From Elusimicrobiota bacterium (lineage in GTDB: Bacteria > Elusimicrobiota > Elusimicrobia > Elusimicrobiales > UBA9959), in contig DAOWCC010000017.1 in assembly GCA_030639665.1 (NCBI GenBank), forward strand, positions 1 through 19,598: a stretch of DNA of 19,598 nucleotides. The letters run 5' to 3'. Shown in pieces: positions 1-6,633 of this stretch (positions are counted from its first letter, which is position 1; each line of letters opens with the position of its first letter). Below the pieces are notes generated by a model. The model had not been told where the DNA came from and ran no database searches. It worked only from the letters and a program-made list of their open reading frames with translations. A program made the translations under genes and the position numbers.

Positions 1-347
1 ATAAAGGAAAAAAACCCATAAAAACCATCTATTTTTCAAACAATGGAAGAACACTTTTATCTTATTGCGATGAAGTTAATATCAATAATAAAACCAATGA
101 GGTGAATTTTAAAAACAATTTTATTTTGGAAGCGGAAAAAAATCATGCCTATTCCGATAATGCCCTCTATGATAATATTCAGAGTGTATTCATTCTTTCC
201 GGTTCAAAACCTGTGGTGATAGGAAAGGAAAAAGGGTATAATTTTGCTTTGCAAGGTGATATACTAAAATTTTATAAAGATAAAAATGATATAGAAGTTT
301 TTGGCCGCGCGAAAGGATGGGCGGATATCAGCAATATAATGCATTAA
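1..347 (+). CDS. lptA: LptA/OstA-like periplasmic LPS transport protein, 3' fragment
   Basis: The reading frame is open from base 3 to a TAA at 345-347, giving about 114 C-terminal residues; the 5' end lies outside the window. An apparent internal GTG at 102 is not needed as a start. The sequence shows the beta-strand repetition of OstA/LptA proteins: short alternating polar and hydrophobic strands with phrases such as ILSGSKPVVIG and ALQGDILKFY. LptA forms the periplasmic bridge that carries lipopolysaccharide from the inner-membrane LptBFGC machine to the outer membrane. The next gene on the same strand is lptB, the usual neighbour, and this supports the call more than the fragment alone does. 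LptC or another OstA-domain protein remains possible because only the C-terminal part is visible. Confidence 0.62.
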   Translation, partial: KGKKPIKTIYFSNNGRTLLSYCDEVNINNKTNEVNFKNNFILEAEKNHAYSDNALYDNIQSVFILSGSKPVVIGKEKGYNFALQGDILKFYKDKNDIEVFGRAKGWADISNIMH

Positions 348-367
348 AAAAGCGCTTGCGCTTTTTT
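346..367 (+). terminator. symmetric intrinsic terminator hairpin after lptA-like gene
   Basis: A perfect inverted repeat begins in the stop codon of the lptA-like gene: AAAAAAGCGC, a 2-nt loop TT, then GCGCTTTTTT. It ends in six T on either strand, so it could act in both directions. The GC part of the stem is only four pairs, so partial read-through into lptB is plausible. Confidence 0.6.
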
Positions 368-423
368 AGAGCGATAGTGCGACAGTAACAACAAAATCGC
401 CATAATACCAGGCAATAATATTT

Positions 424-450
424 CTGTAGCACTGCCGAACTGTAGTACTG
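424..450 (+). repeat. imperfect direct repeat before lptB
   Basis: CTGTAGCACTG at 424-434 recurs as CTGTAGTACTG at 440-450, 10 of 11 bases identical, with a 16-nt period. It lies just before the lptB start, where a ribosome binding site would be expected; only a weak GGA at 450-452 is present. Confidence 0.45.
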
Positions 451-458
451 GAACATTT

Positions 459-1178
459 ATGATCTTAAAATCTGAACTCTTGGAAAAAACCTATGATAGC
501 CGGAAAGTGGTAAAGGGAGTTTCCGTAAATATACATTCAGGAGAAGTTTGCGGCCTGCTGGGCCCTAATGGCGCGGGTAAAACCACTACCTTTCATATGC
601 TTATGGGTTTTACTCATCCTGACGATGGAAAAGTGCTTATAGATGAAAAAGATGTGTCCAATATGCCGATGTTTGAACGCGCGCGCATGGGCATAGGTTT
701 TCTATCACAAGACCCCACCGTATTTAAAGGACTCACAGTCCAAGAAAATTTAATCGCTATTTTAGAAAGAACCATATCCGATAATGAAGCCATTTGTCAA
801 AAAGTTGATAATCTCTTGAAAGAATTCGGCCTGATTGAACTTAAAAAACAAAAAGCTTGGTCCTTATCCGGAGGAGAAAAAAGACGGCTTGAAGTGGCGA
901 GAGTAATGATAAATGACCCAAAAATAATACTTCTGGACGAACCCTTTGTGGGAATAGATCCCATAACCGTCAGCGATTTAAAAAAAATAATAACAATGCT
1001 TAAAACAAAAGGCATTGGAATTTTAATTACGGACCACAATGTAAGAGAAACACTTTCAATAACCGATAGAGCCTATCTCCTGTACGATGGAGAACTACTT
1101 ATCAGCGGTGATGCCGAAACCCTTCTTAATGATAAAAGAGCCCGCGAAGTATACCTGGGCCATGATTTCAAAATGTGA
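459..1178 (+). CDS. lptB: LPS export ABC transporter ATP-binding protein LptB
   Basis: A 239-residue ABC ATPase, the usual LptB length. Walker A is GPNGAGKT at about residues 35-42, the signature LSGGEKRRLE is near residue 137, Walker B IILLDEP is near residue 157, and the switch histidine is in ITDHNVRET. The phrases GLLGPNGAGKTT, GIGFLSQDPTVFKGLTVQENL and DHNVRETL are typical of LptB rather than of amino-acid importers. The family energises extraction of lipopolysaccharide from the inner membrane together with LptF and LptG, which are not in the window. It follows the lptA-like gene by 111 bp with a terminator hairpin between, so it may have its own promoter. No strong Shine-Dalgarno precedes the ATG. 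The sigma-54 gene that often follows lptB is absent. Confidence 0.93.
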   Translation: MILKSELLEKTYDSRKVVKGVSVNIHSGEVCGLLGPNGAGKTTTFHMLMGFTHPDDGKVLIDEKDVSNMPMFERARMGIGFLSQDPTVFKGLTVQENLIAILERTISDNEAICQKVDNLLKEFGLIELKKQKAWSLSGGEKRRLEVARVMINDPKIILLDEPFVGIDPITVSDLKKIITMLKTKGIGILITDHNVRETLSITDRAYLLYDGELLISGDAETLLNDKRAREVYLGHDFKM

Positions 1179-1182
1179 TAAC

Positions 1183-1206
1183 AGCTAGGCAGCTTGACGG
1201 CTAGAC
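1183..1206 (+). repeat. degenerate octamer tandem repeat, consensus RGCTWGAC
   Basis: Three adjacent 8-nt units directly after lptB: AGCTAGGC, AGCTTGAC, GGCTAGAC. The same unit type recurs at 11321-11352 at the 3' end of uvrA. The remaining spacer to 1296 is A-rich, including a two-copy 12-nt repeat at 1244-1267 built on AACAGCAA. Confidence 0.6.
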
Positions 1207-1371
1207 TGCAACAAAACACAAATAAAGCATCAAGGCACAAAGTAACAGCAAAGAAAACAGCAACAAATACCACTATTTACAAAATGGGTAAATCTTATGA
1301 TGAAAATAATAATTTGTGGAATGATTGTTTTGTCCCCTTATCTTTGCTTTTCTAAGACAGGAGTGAAATTT

Positions 1372-2076
1372 ATGGATAAATTCGTGGAAAATAATGGCAT
1401 CAAAATTAATTATAAAATTTGGGATAATCAAAATTCTTCGAACAAATCAGTTTTACTTGTCCACGGTGCCTTGAGTTCTTCTAACTATTGGGAAGAAAAC
1501 ACTAGTCTAATTTCTGTTTTCAAACAACTTGGTTTTGAGAAGATATGTATTATTAACCTTCGCGGACATAATAAAAGTGATTTTCCTGATAGTGGATTCA
1601 CTGTAAACGATCATTTAACTGATATTGAGTCTGTTGTAAAGAATGAGAAACTTGATAATTTTACCATGATTGGACACTCACTTGGTGCAGCTTATACGCT
1701 TGGATTTGCATTACAATCAAAGAAGAAATTTAATATTTCTTCTTTCATTATAGGTGACTATCCTCCACTTGTTCCACCATTTAGTCAGGAATGGTTAGAT
1801 GGAATAATACCCGATATTGATTCTTTTGATATACATCCTAGATTACCTTACAAACTTCTTGAAGAAATCCAGTTTACAGATTATAGACCACTCCTTTCCC
1901 AAATTGAAAATTCTGTTTTAGTTATTCAAGGAGCCAATGGAGGAATGATTGGTCAAGAAGGAGATGAACAGTTATTTTCTGGATTAGTAAATGTACGCTT
2001 TGTAAAGGTTCCAACAGGACATGATGTATTTAATTCAAAAGAAGCAATTGATAAAATAAAAATCTTTCTACAATAG
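1372..2076 (+). CDS. alpha/beta-fold hydrolase
   Basis: A 234-residue alpha/beta hydrolase. The oxyanion-hole strand is LLVHGALSSSNYWEE, the nucleophile elbow is GHSLGAAY with the catalytic Ser, and the catalytic His is in PTGHDVFNS near the C-terminus. The acid is probably in the strand before VLVIQGANGG. The substrate cannot be told; esterases, lactonases and haloalkane-type enzymes share this outline. I chose the ATG at 1372 because AGGAG lies eight bases upstream. An in-frame ATG at 1297 would add 25 residues resembling a weak signal peptide (hydrophobic IIICGMIVLSPYLCF) but has no ribosome binding site. The gene uses AT-rich codons and few GCG, GCC or CGC codons compared with lptB. It sits alone between repeat-rich spacers, suggesting separate acquisition. 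Confidence 0.8.
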   Translation: MDKFVENNGIKINYKIWDNQNSSNKSVLLVHGALSSSNYWEENTSLISVFKQLGFEKICIINLRGHNKSDFPDSGFTVNDHLTDIESVVKNEKLDNFTMIGHSLGAAYTLGFALQSKKKFNISSFIIGDYPPLVPPFSQEWLDGIIPDIDSFDIHPRLPYKLLEEIQFTDYRPLLSQIENSVLVIQGANGGMIGQEGDEQLFSGLVNVRFVKVPTGHDVFNSKEAIDKIKIFLQ

Positions 2077-2112
2077 AAAGTTCATAAAGCTTTCCTTATT
2101 TAGGGTTGGGTC

Positions 2113-2137
2113 CGCCCTTTCAGGGCGAGATCTCGCC
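2113..2137. repeat. two overlapping, mutually exclusive GC-rich hairpins
   Basis: CGCCCT-TTC-AGGGCG (2113-2127) is a perfect 6-bp stem. Its right arm overlaps the perfect 14-nt palindrome GGCGAGATCTCGCC (2124-2137), so only one of the two can form at a time. They lie 36 bp downstream of the hydrolase stop, without a following T-run, so this is not a standard terminator. Confidence 0.5.
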
Positions 2138-2247
2138 TCCATAATATATCAAATTCTATCGGAAATTTCCCTATGCCGGTCTGAGGGTAATTCAAGTTAT
2201 ACTTAGGGTGGGGCACTTCTCTTAAAAAGAAAATATAACGAAGACTG

Positions 2248-2432
2248 TAAGTCTGTAAGGGAGCGATTTCTGAGGTTTAGCCTTGCGAACAAGATTTATG
2301 AGGGTATTTCACCGAAACGACGAGGATGTTTGAGTTAAAAAACATTGTTTTTTCACGAGTTCCGCAGTCGCCAAATAAACCGAAGTGAGCAACGGCGTTA
2401 AAAACCTCTGCATGAGCGAGTCTGCAGACTTA
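2248..2432. other. candidate structured RNA or palindrome-ended mobile element, about 185 nt
   Basis: This stretch has no convincing gene, but its two ends are complementary and a ladder of nested pairings closes inward. TAAGTCTG 2248-2255 pairs with CAGACTTA 2425-2432. GAGGTTT 2272-2278 pairs with AAACCTC 2402-2408. GCCTTGC 2280-2286 pairs with 2389-2396 (one bulge). GGTATTT 2303-2309 pairs with 2373-2381 (two-base bulge). CGAC 2318-2321 pairs with GTCG 2367-2370. AAAAAAC 2337-2343 pairs with GTTTTTT 2347-2353. The left end also forms its own hairpin, AGACT-GTA-AGTCT (2242-2254), and the right end contains the 12-nt palindrome AGTCTGCAGACT (2419-2430). A structured RNA, a transposon-derived element or an OMEGA/HEARO-like RNA are all possible. 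The strand is not known. Confidence 0.5.
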
Positions 2433-2433
2433 T

Positions 2434-2446
2434 AGGATTCTATCCT
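2434..2446 (-). terminator. small hairpin abutting the 3' end of the TPR gene
   Basis: AGGAT-TCT-ATCCT is a 5-bp stem with a 3-nt loop directly after the TPR gene's stop codon (that gene is on the minus strand). There is no T-run, so it is a weak terminator or mRNA 3'-end hairpin at best. Confidence 0.3.
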
Positions 2447-3508
2447 CTACGTAAACACTTCCAGATAAGCGCGGAGTTTATGTTTTCTCGCCAACTTTAC
2501 CGCTCCGTCAAATATCTTATCCGCTTCCTTTCCTCTTCCCAGAAGATGCAAAGTTTGAGCGGTTGAAAGCTCAACAAGAACTTCCCCTCTCGGCTCGCAA
2601 TTGCCTTTAAATAATTTTCGAGCCTTATTAAAAGCTTTAAGAGCCTCTTGAAATTTTCCGGTTTTTTTGAAAATCTCGCCTATCCCCCACTCCACAAATC
2701 CTAGATCCGCCGCGTCATTTATTTCGGTATATAATTTTCTAGCTTCTAGATAGCCCTTCATAGCGAGAGCTAAATCTCCCTTCTGCCTTAAAACATTGGC
2801 ATAGCCGCATTCTGAATAGGCTTTGCCGAAAATATCTTGCGTGGAAGAAAACATCTTCTTGGCTTTCTTATAAGGCTCCAAAGCTTCATCTATCCTGCCT
2901 CCAACTCTTAAAACGCCGCCAAGACCGAAGAGAGCGTAACCTTGGGAAATTTCGTCTCCCTCTTTAACCGCGTATTGCTCGGCCTTTTTAAAAGCGTTTA
3001 TGGATTGAACATAAAGACCTTCAAGTCTATAAATACCGCCAAGCGCCCATGAAATAAAAGAGGCGGCCGAATAATCTTTATTTTTGAGATAATGATTAAA
3101 TAATAAATTAAATTTTATTTTGGCATTTTTAAAGTCTCCTCCAAGCCTTAATACCAAAGCGGATTCCATTTCCGCTTCTTCCATATAAACCCGGTGTTTT
3201 TTTGAAAGTTTCAAAGCCAGATTGGCATATTTCAAAGCTTTCTTAAATTCTCCCAAAGAACGCCAACACGCGGCCATATCAATGGCGGCGGAAACACTGT
3301 TAACGGGATCTTGTGAAGAAGAAGCTCCGATTTCATAATTAACTAAAGCTTTTTTAAAATAACCCGCGCCTTGCCATGCCTTGGCAAGTAAAAGATGATA
3401 TTCGGCTTTTAAAAAAATCGGCGGTTTTGTTTTTTTGAGCAATGCCGCGGCCTCTAACGGTTTTTCCTTATTTATAAGTTCTTCGGCTTTTTCGAGTTTT
3501 TTTATCAT
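2447..3508 (-). CDS. tetratricopeptide repeat (TPR) protein
   Basis: A 353-residue protein built almost wholly of helix-turn-helix repeats of about 40 residues, roughly eight of them. TPR hallmarks recur: G/A-x-x-x-x-x-x-G/Y spacing and endings such as GEFKKALKYANLAL, GRIDEALEPYKKAKKMF, GDLALAMKGYLEARKLY and GKFQEALKAFNKARKLF. There is no signal peptide, membrane segment or attached enzymatic domain, so it is probably a cytoplasmic scaffold. The 40-residue period resembles TPR_12-type or LGN/Rapsyn-like repeats. The partner cannot be inferred. The start is well supported: AGGAG eight bases before the ATG at 3508. That ribosome site follows immediately after a terminator-like hairpin (3519-3541), so expression may depend on read-through or on a promoter hidden in the hairpin region. 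Confidence 0.88.
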   Translation of the reverse strand: MIKKLEKAEELINKEKPLEAAALLKKTKPPIFLKAEYHLLLAKAWQGAGYFKKALVNYEIGASSSQDPVNSVSAAIDMAACWRSLGEFKKALKYANLALKLSKKHRVYMEEAEMESALVLRLGGDFKNAKIKFNLLFNHYLKNKDYSAASFISWALGGIYRLEGLYVQSINAFKKAEQYAVKEGDEISQGYALFGLGGVLRVGGRIDEALEPYKKAKKMFSSTQDIFGKAYSECGYANVLRQKGDLALAMKGYLEARKLYTEINDAADLGFVEWGIGEIFKKTGKFQEALKAFNKARKLFKGNCEPRGEVLVELSTAQTLHLLGRGKEADKIFDGAVKLARKHKLRAYLEVFT

Positions 3509-3518
3509 AAGTTCTCCT

Positions 3519-3541
3519 AAAAAACCACTATGTGGTTTTTT
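3519..3541. terminator. bidirectional terminator-like hairpin next to the TPR start
   Basis: AAAAAACCAC-TAT-GTGGTTTTTT is a perfect 10-bp stem with a 3-nt loop and T-runs on both strands. On the minus strand it follows the DNA glycosylase gene and ends one or two bases before the AGGAG of the TPR gene, an unusual place for a terminator. Confidence 0.55.
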
Positions 3542-3543
3542 TA

Positions 3544-3621
3544 CCCTCGATAGAAAGAGATTTTACTATTTCCAGTGATTATCCCGCTATGCGGGACACT
3601 GGGAATAAAATCTGCAGAGGG
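3544..3621. repeat. long imperfect inverted repeat (nested hairpin)
   Basis: Four nested arm pairs span 78 bp of the spacer between the TPR and glycosylase genes: CCCTC 3544-3548 with GAGGG 3617-3621; AGATTTTA 3558-3565 with TAAAATCT 3606-3613; TTTCCAGTG 3569-3577 with CACTGGGAA 3597-3605 (one G-T pair); and CCCGC 3583-3587 with GCGGG 3591-3595 around a TAT loop. It could be a structured RNA, a transcript 3'-end hairpin or the remnant of a small mobile element. Confidence 0.5.
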
Positions 3622-3629
3622 CTATAATC

Positions 3630-4349
3630 TTAAACACTTGCGCCAAATGCGCATAAGTTCTTTTTACCAACAGGGCATTCATTACACAGAGGTTTTTTCT
3701 TCTTACAATAGAGTTTAGCAAGTTCAACAATCAAAGCGTGATACTCCTGAAATAAACAAACATCTTTCGTTAAAATATTTTCAAAATAATTTTGAACATA
3801 ATCATATTTTAGCGAATTTAAAAAACCGATTCTATTAAATATTCTTATGGCATAAGCGTCGGCAATAAACTTAGGTTTTTGCGCGGCATATAAGATTATG
3901 GAATCCGCCGTTTCCGGGCCTATGCCGTAAAGAGATAATAATTCATCTCTAAGCTCATTAATATCCGCGTTTTTAAGCCACTTTTTTAAACCGCTTTTAT
4001 GCTTTTTAAGAATATGTTCGGCAAAATTTTTTAATTTTACGGACTTCTGCTTATAATAGCCGGATGATTTAATAATGCCGGCAAGCCTATTGCTGGGTAC
4101 TCTTTTTATTTTTAAGGGATTCATTAAACCGGCTGAATTAATATTCTCAATCGCTTTTTCGACATTTGACCAAGCTGTATTTTGAGTTAATATGGCGCCG
4201 ATACAAATTTCAAAAATCTCTCTTGAACTTAAATTTAATCTTCTCTTTTTATGATATTGCGGCTTAATTCCTTTAACGGTAGTAGGCCACCATCCTCTCG
4301 GGCCAAAAGCTTTAAGAAGAATAGCGTATATATCAAGTGTTTTATTCAA
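3630..4349 (-). CDS. endonuclease III-like (HhH-GPD) DNA glycosylase
   Basis: A base-excision repair glycosylase of the HhH-GPD superfamily. The helix-hairpin-helix is LYGIGPETADSI, the catalytic aspartate is in FIADAYAIR, and an iron-sulfur-type cysteine cluster lies at the C-terminus (C-x6-C-x2-C-x7-C; classical Nth has x5 in the last loop). The lysine that gives Nth its lyase activity is glutamate here (GPETA), as in the COG2231/MagIII-like branch. A monofunctional glycosylase acting on alkylated bases is therefore more likely than true endonuclease III. I chose the TTG at 4349: it overlaps the response-regulator stop as TTGA, suggesting translational coupling, and gives 239 residues starting just before the conserved LLKAFGPRGWWP. 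An ATG at 4421 would add 24 poorly conserved residues and overlap the upstream gene by 76 bp. Neither start has a strong ribosome binding site. Confidence 0.85.
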   Translation of the reverse strand: MNKTLDIYAILLKAFGPRGWWPTTVKGIKPQYHKKRRLNLSSREIFEICIGAILTQNTAWSNVEKAIENINSAGLMNPLKIKRVPSNRLAGIIKSSGYYKQKSVKLKNFAEHILKKHKSGLKKWLKNADINELRDELLSLYGIGPETADSIILYAAQKPKFIADAYAIRIFNRIGFLNSLKYDYVQNYFENILTKDVCLFQEYHALIVELAKLYCKKKKPLCNECPVGKKNLCAFGASV

Positions 4350-4714
4350 ATGATATTTTTTATCTCCGTCAATAAATCCTGGAGATCGTAAGGTTTTTTC
4401 ATGAAGTTTTTCGCGCCGCATAATTTAGCTTTTTCTACATGGTCTTTATCGCCCAAAGTTGAAATAATTAAAACTTTTATGTGCCTGGTCGCGTTATTTC
4501 TTTTAACGGCATTGCATACCTCATAGCCATTAAGCTTAGGCAAAAGAAGATCCAGAAGTATTAAATCGGGTTTTTCACTTTTAGCAAGACGAATACCGTC
4601 AACTCCATTATCCGCCCAGACGACTTCATAGCCTTCCGATTTAAGGACTTGCAGTAAAACGGTTGATATGGTTTTGGAATCCTCAACGATAAGAATCTTT
4701 TTTTGTTTATCCAT
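4346..4714 (-). CDS. single-domain (CheY-like) response regulator
   Basis: A 122-residue stand-alone receiver domain. The acidic pocket is E11-D12 (LIVEDS), the phospho-acceptor is D55 in LILLDLLLPKLNG, the conserved Ser/Thr is in IISTLGD (85-86), and the conserved Lys is K107 in FMKKPYD. There is no output domain, so it would act by protein contact, for instance on a motility or pilus apparatus or in a phosphorelay. No histidine kinase is in the window, so the partner is unknown. The ATG at 4714 is preceded by a weak GAGA. The stop codon overlaps the TTG start proposed for the DNA glycosylase, so the two genes probably share an mRNA although their functions look unrelated. Confidence 0.92.
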   Translation of the reverse strand: MDKQKKILIVEDSKTISTVLLQVLKSEGYEVVWADNGVDGIRLAKSEKPDLILLDLLLPKLNGYEVCNAVKRNNATRHIKVLIISTLGDKDHVEKAKLCGAKNFMKKPYDLQDLLTEIKNII

Positions 4715-4879
4715 AATTTTTCTCTGAAAATTTCATACTTTACTTATTGCCTTTTTTGTTTTGTCTTCCTCATAGCAGAGCAAGGCCATTGATACAAATT
4801 AATTGTGTCCTGCCAACTCACGACACGATAGCGTAGTCCACCCTGCGACTACATATTCTTTTTGCATGCTTCTTGTCTT

Positions 4880-4928
4880 TGTTCTCTAAATTCTTAATTC
4901 TCAACTATCTTTTCTTATCTCTTACTTC
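4880..4928. repeat. degenerate heptamer tandem array
   Basis: Seven consecutive 7-nt units, mostly pyrimidine on the + strand, with minus-strand consensus close to GARWTAA. The array occupies the spacer 4715-4984, which holds no gene. The same spacer also has a 6-bp inverted repeat, GTAGTC 4833-4838 with GACTAC 4847-4852. Confidence 0.5.
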
Positions 4929-4950
4929 TGTTTTGGGATTTAACGCTGTT

Positions 4951-4990
4951 CCTTGTTGCCTAATTTCCTAATGGCCTTGTTGCCTTAACT
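4951..4990. repeat. degenerate octamer tandem array
   Basis: Five consecutive 8-nt units that each start with CC (CCTTGTTG and CCTAATTT are the first two). The first unit recurs exactly as the fourth, giving an 11-nt direct repeat CCTTGTTGCCT at 4951-4961 and 4975-4985. The array runs into the last codons of the carbonic-anhydrase-like gene. Confidence 0.55.
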
Positions 4991-5530
4991 TTTATAAAGA
5001 CCGGTTAATTTGGAATATGTCTCCTTAGATTTTACAAGTTCCTCAACTTCTTCATCCTTTAACTGTCTGACAACCTTTCCGGGCATTCCCAAAACAAGAC
5101 TTTTGGGAGGAATAACAGTGCCGGGAGTTATAAGAGCGCCGGCGCCGATTAATGAAAATTCTCCTATAGTGGAATCTATAACTATGGCGCCCATGCCTAT
5201 AAGACAATGCTGGCCCACTTCAGAACCATGAATAACCGCGCTATGCCCAACTGTAATTCCCTTTCCCAGTAAAACGGGTTTTCCCCTATTGGGATGCAAA
5301 ACAGCCAAATCCTGAATATTGGTTTCTTCTCCTATGACAATTTCGGCAACATCGCCTCTGACAACAGCGCCGGGCCAAATTGAAGCCTTGGCGGCAATCT
5401 TTACTTCGCCTATAATAACGGCGGTTTCATGTACCCAGGCCGAAGAATCTATGATAGGATTATGATATTGTTCGTCTGATGAACATAGTTCTTTGCCACG
5501 CCAGTTATAAGCTCGAATTTTTTCTATCAT
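4985..5530 (-). CDS. gamma carbonic anhydrase family protein (left-handed beta-helix)
   Basis: A 181-residue hexapeptide-repeat protein of the gamma-class carbonic anhydrase / YrdA-PaaY-CamH family. Repeated [LIV]-G-x-x-x-x turns are visible, as in VIIGEVKIAAKASIWPGAVV. The three expected metal histidines are H79 (NIQDLAVLHPN), H96 and H101 (VGHSAVIHG). The conserved R58 and D60 of VVRGD and Q73-D74 of NIQD are present, so the metal site and trimer interface look intact. The family binds Zn or Fe and either interconverts CO2 and bicarbonate or has uncertain function; many homologues show no measured activity. The ATG overlaps the stop of the upstream flippase-like gene as ATGA, so the two are translationally coupled, although no functional link between them is established. 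Confidence 0.9.
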   Translation of the reverse strand: MIEKIRAYNWRGKELCSSDEQYHNPIIDSSAWVHETAVIIGEVKIAAKASIWPGAVVRGDVAEIVIGEETNIQDLAVLHPNRGKPVLLGKGITVGHSAVIHGSEVGQHCLIGMGAIVIDSTIGEFSLIGAGALITPGTVIPPKSLVLGMPGKVVRQLKDEEVEELVKSKETYSKLTGLYKS

Positions 5531-6615
5531 GATGTTTCCACCTCTTTTTTTACAGGTTTTTTATCCGAATGTCTTTTATTATCTATATAACTATAATAAG
5601 GCTCGGACATTTTTAAACCCCAATAAATTATTATACTCACAAAAGCCGGCACCAAATAATAAAATAATCTGAATAATAATGCGGCCGCCAAGGCCTTTTC
5701 CCAGGGAATTCCCATTTGAGCGAAAATTGCCGTCATTGCCGCTTCCATTGCTCCCAAACCGCCGGGTAGAATAGGAATTATCGTCATAAGCATGCCGAAT
5801 GAAAAACCTATAATGAGCGTACTGGTTCCAATATCGATACCGATAGCTTTGAAAGCGAAAAAAAGCACATATATACTGCAAATCCAATCTATGCAGACAT
5901 AGAGCATAATTTTGGAAAGTTCAAATTTTTTCGCGACTATAATATGTATGCCCTCATTAAGTTGCGACTCAAATTTTTTGAATGATTCCTCCGGTATTTC
6001 TTTTTTTGAAAAATAATAAATAAGTTTATTTACGCTATGATAAATCTTTCTGCTCCATCTCGCTCGAAAATCATGATGAAAAAACATAATAACGGCTGAA
6101 AATGAAACGAACAGAATCAAGAACACGCCTATCAAACTTTCAAAAAATTGCAGGTTAAAAGCCTGAGTCTTAAGAATATTAAGGATAATGCCTTGCAAGA
6201 TAATAAGTGAAAGCACTAAATAAATAAGCACGCTTATAACAACGGAAGTGGTGACGCTTATACCATAGGGAACATGCCGTTTACTTAATAGATGAGCTCT
6301 GGTCGCGAAACCGCTTATACCTCCCGACGAAACAAAGTAATTCACGCAGGTAGAGACCAAGGCTATGCCGCTTATTTCCCAAAAAGGCATCCTATAATTA
6401 AGCAGCCTGAGCATTTCCCATAATGTAAAACCCATAAAAACATAACAGAATGCGGCAAAGAAAAAAGATAAAAATAAATATAAAGCCTTCGCATCCGCCA
6501 ATACGGAAGAAAGCGCCCCGAAACTGGGATATATGAGCCATATCAATATGGCCAATGAGAAGACAATGGGGCCATACACATAGAATTTGCTTTTTAACTT
6601 TTTTTTCTTTTTCAT
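5527..6615 (-). CDS. flippase-like / LPG-synthase transmembrane-domain protein (UPF0104)
   Basis: An integral inner-membrane protein of about 362 residues with seven or more hydrophobic helices. It matches the lysylphosphatidylglycerol synthase transmembrane / UPF0104 family: a Lys-rich start, then VSTCVNYFVSSGGISGFATRAHLL, which carries the family G-G-x-x-G-x-x-x-R/K motif, and IPILPGGLGAMEAAMTAIFAQMGIP near the C-terminus. The soluble aminoacyl-transferase domain of MprF is absent, so lipid or polyprenol-linked substrate flipping is the likely role, with unknown substrate. I chose the ATG at 6615. A TTG at 6624 in the same frame would add three residues. The 15 bases around this ATG are identical to those around the start of the second family member at 13390. 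It leads an operon with the carbonic-anhydrase-like gene and has a TATAAT box upstream. Confidence 0.85.
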   Translation of the reverse strand: MKKKKKLKSKFYVYGPIVFSLAILIWLIYPSFGALSSVLADAKALYLFLSFFFAAFCYVFMGFTLWEMLRLLNYRMPFWEISGIALVSTCVNYFVSSGGISGFATRAHLLSKRHVPYGISVTTSVVISVLIYLVLSLIILQGIILNILKTQAFNLQFFESLIGVFLILFVSFSAVIMFFHHDFRARWSRKIYHSVNKLIYYFSKKEIPEESFKKFESQLNEGIHIIVAKKFELSKIMLYVCIDWICSIYVLFFAFKAIGIDIGTSTLIIGFSFGMLMTIIPILPGGLGAMEAAMTAIFAQMGIPWEKALAAALLFRLFYYLVPAFVSIIIYWGLKMSEPYYSYIDNKRHSDKKPVKKEVETS

Positions 6616-6633
6616 AAGAAACAATTTAGTAAA

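Noticed and set aside
102..347. Separate small gene starting at GTG 102
   Set aside because: The frame is open upstream to the window edge and the protein reads as the tail of an OstA/LptA-like protein.
2240..2446. Integron attC site after the hydrolase gene
   Set aside because: The element is structured and follows a lone gene, but I see no matching RYYYAAC and GTTRRRY core sites at its ends, and no integrase or further cassettes.
4880..4990. CRISPR array
   Set aside because: The units are 7-8 nt and directly adjacent, without unique spacers of 25-40 nt, and no cas gene is near.
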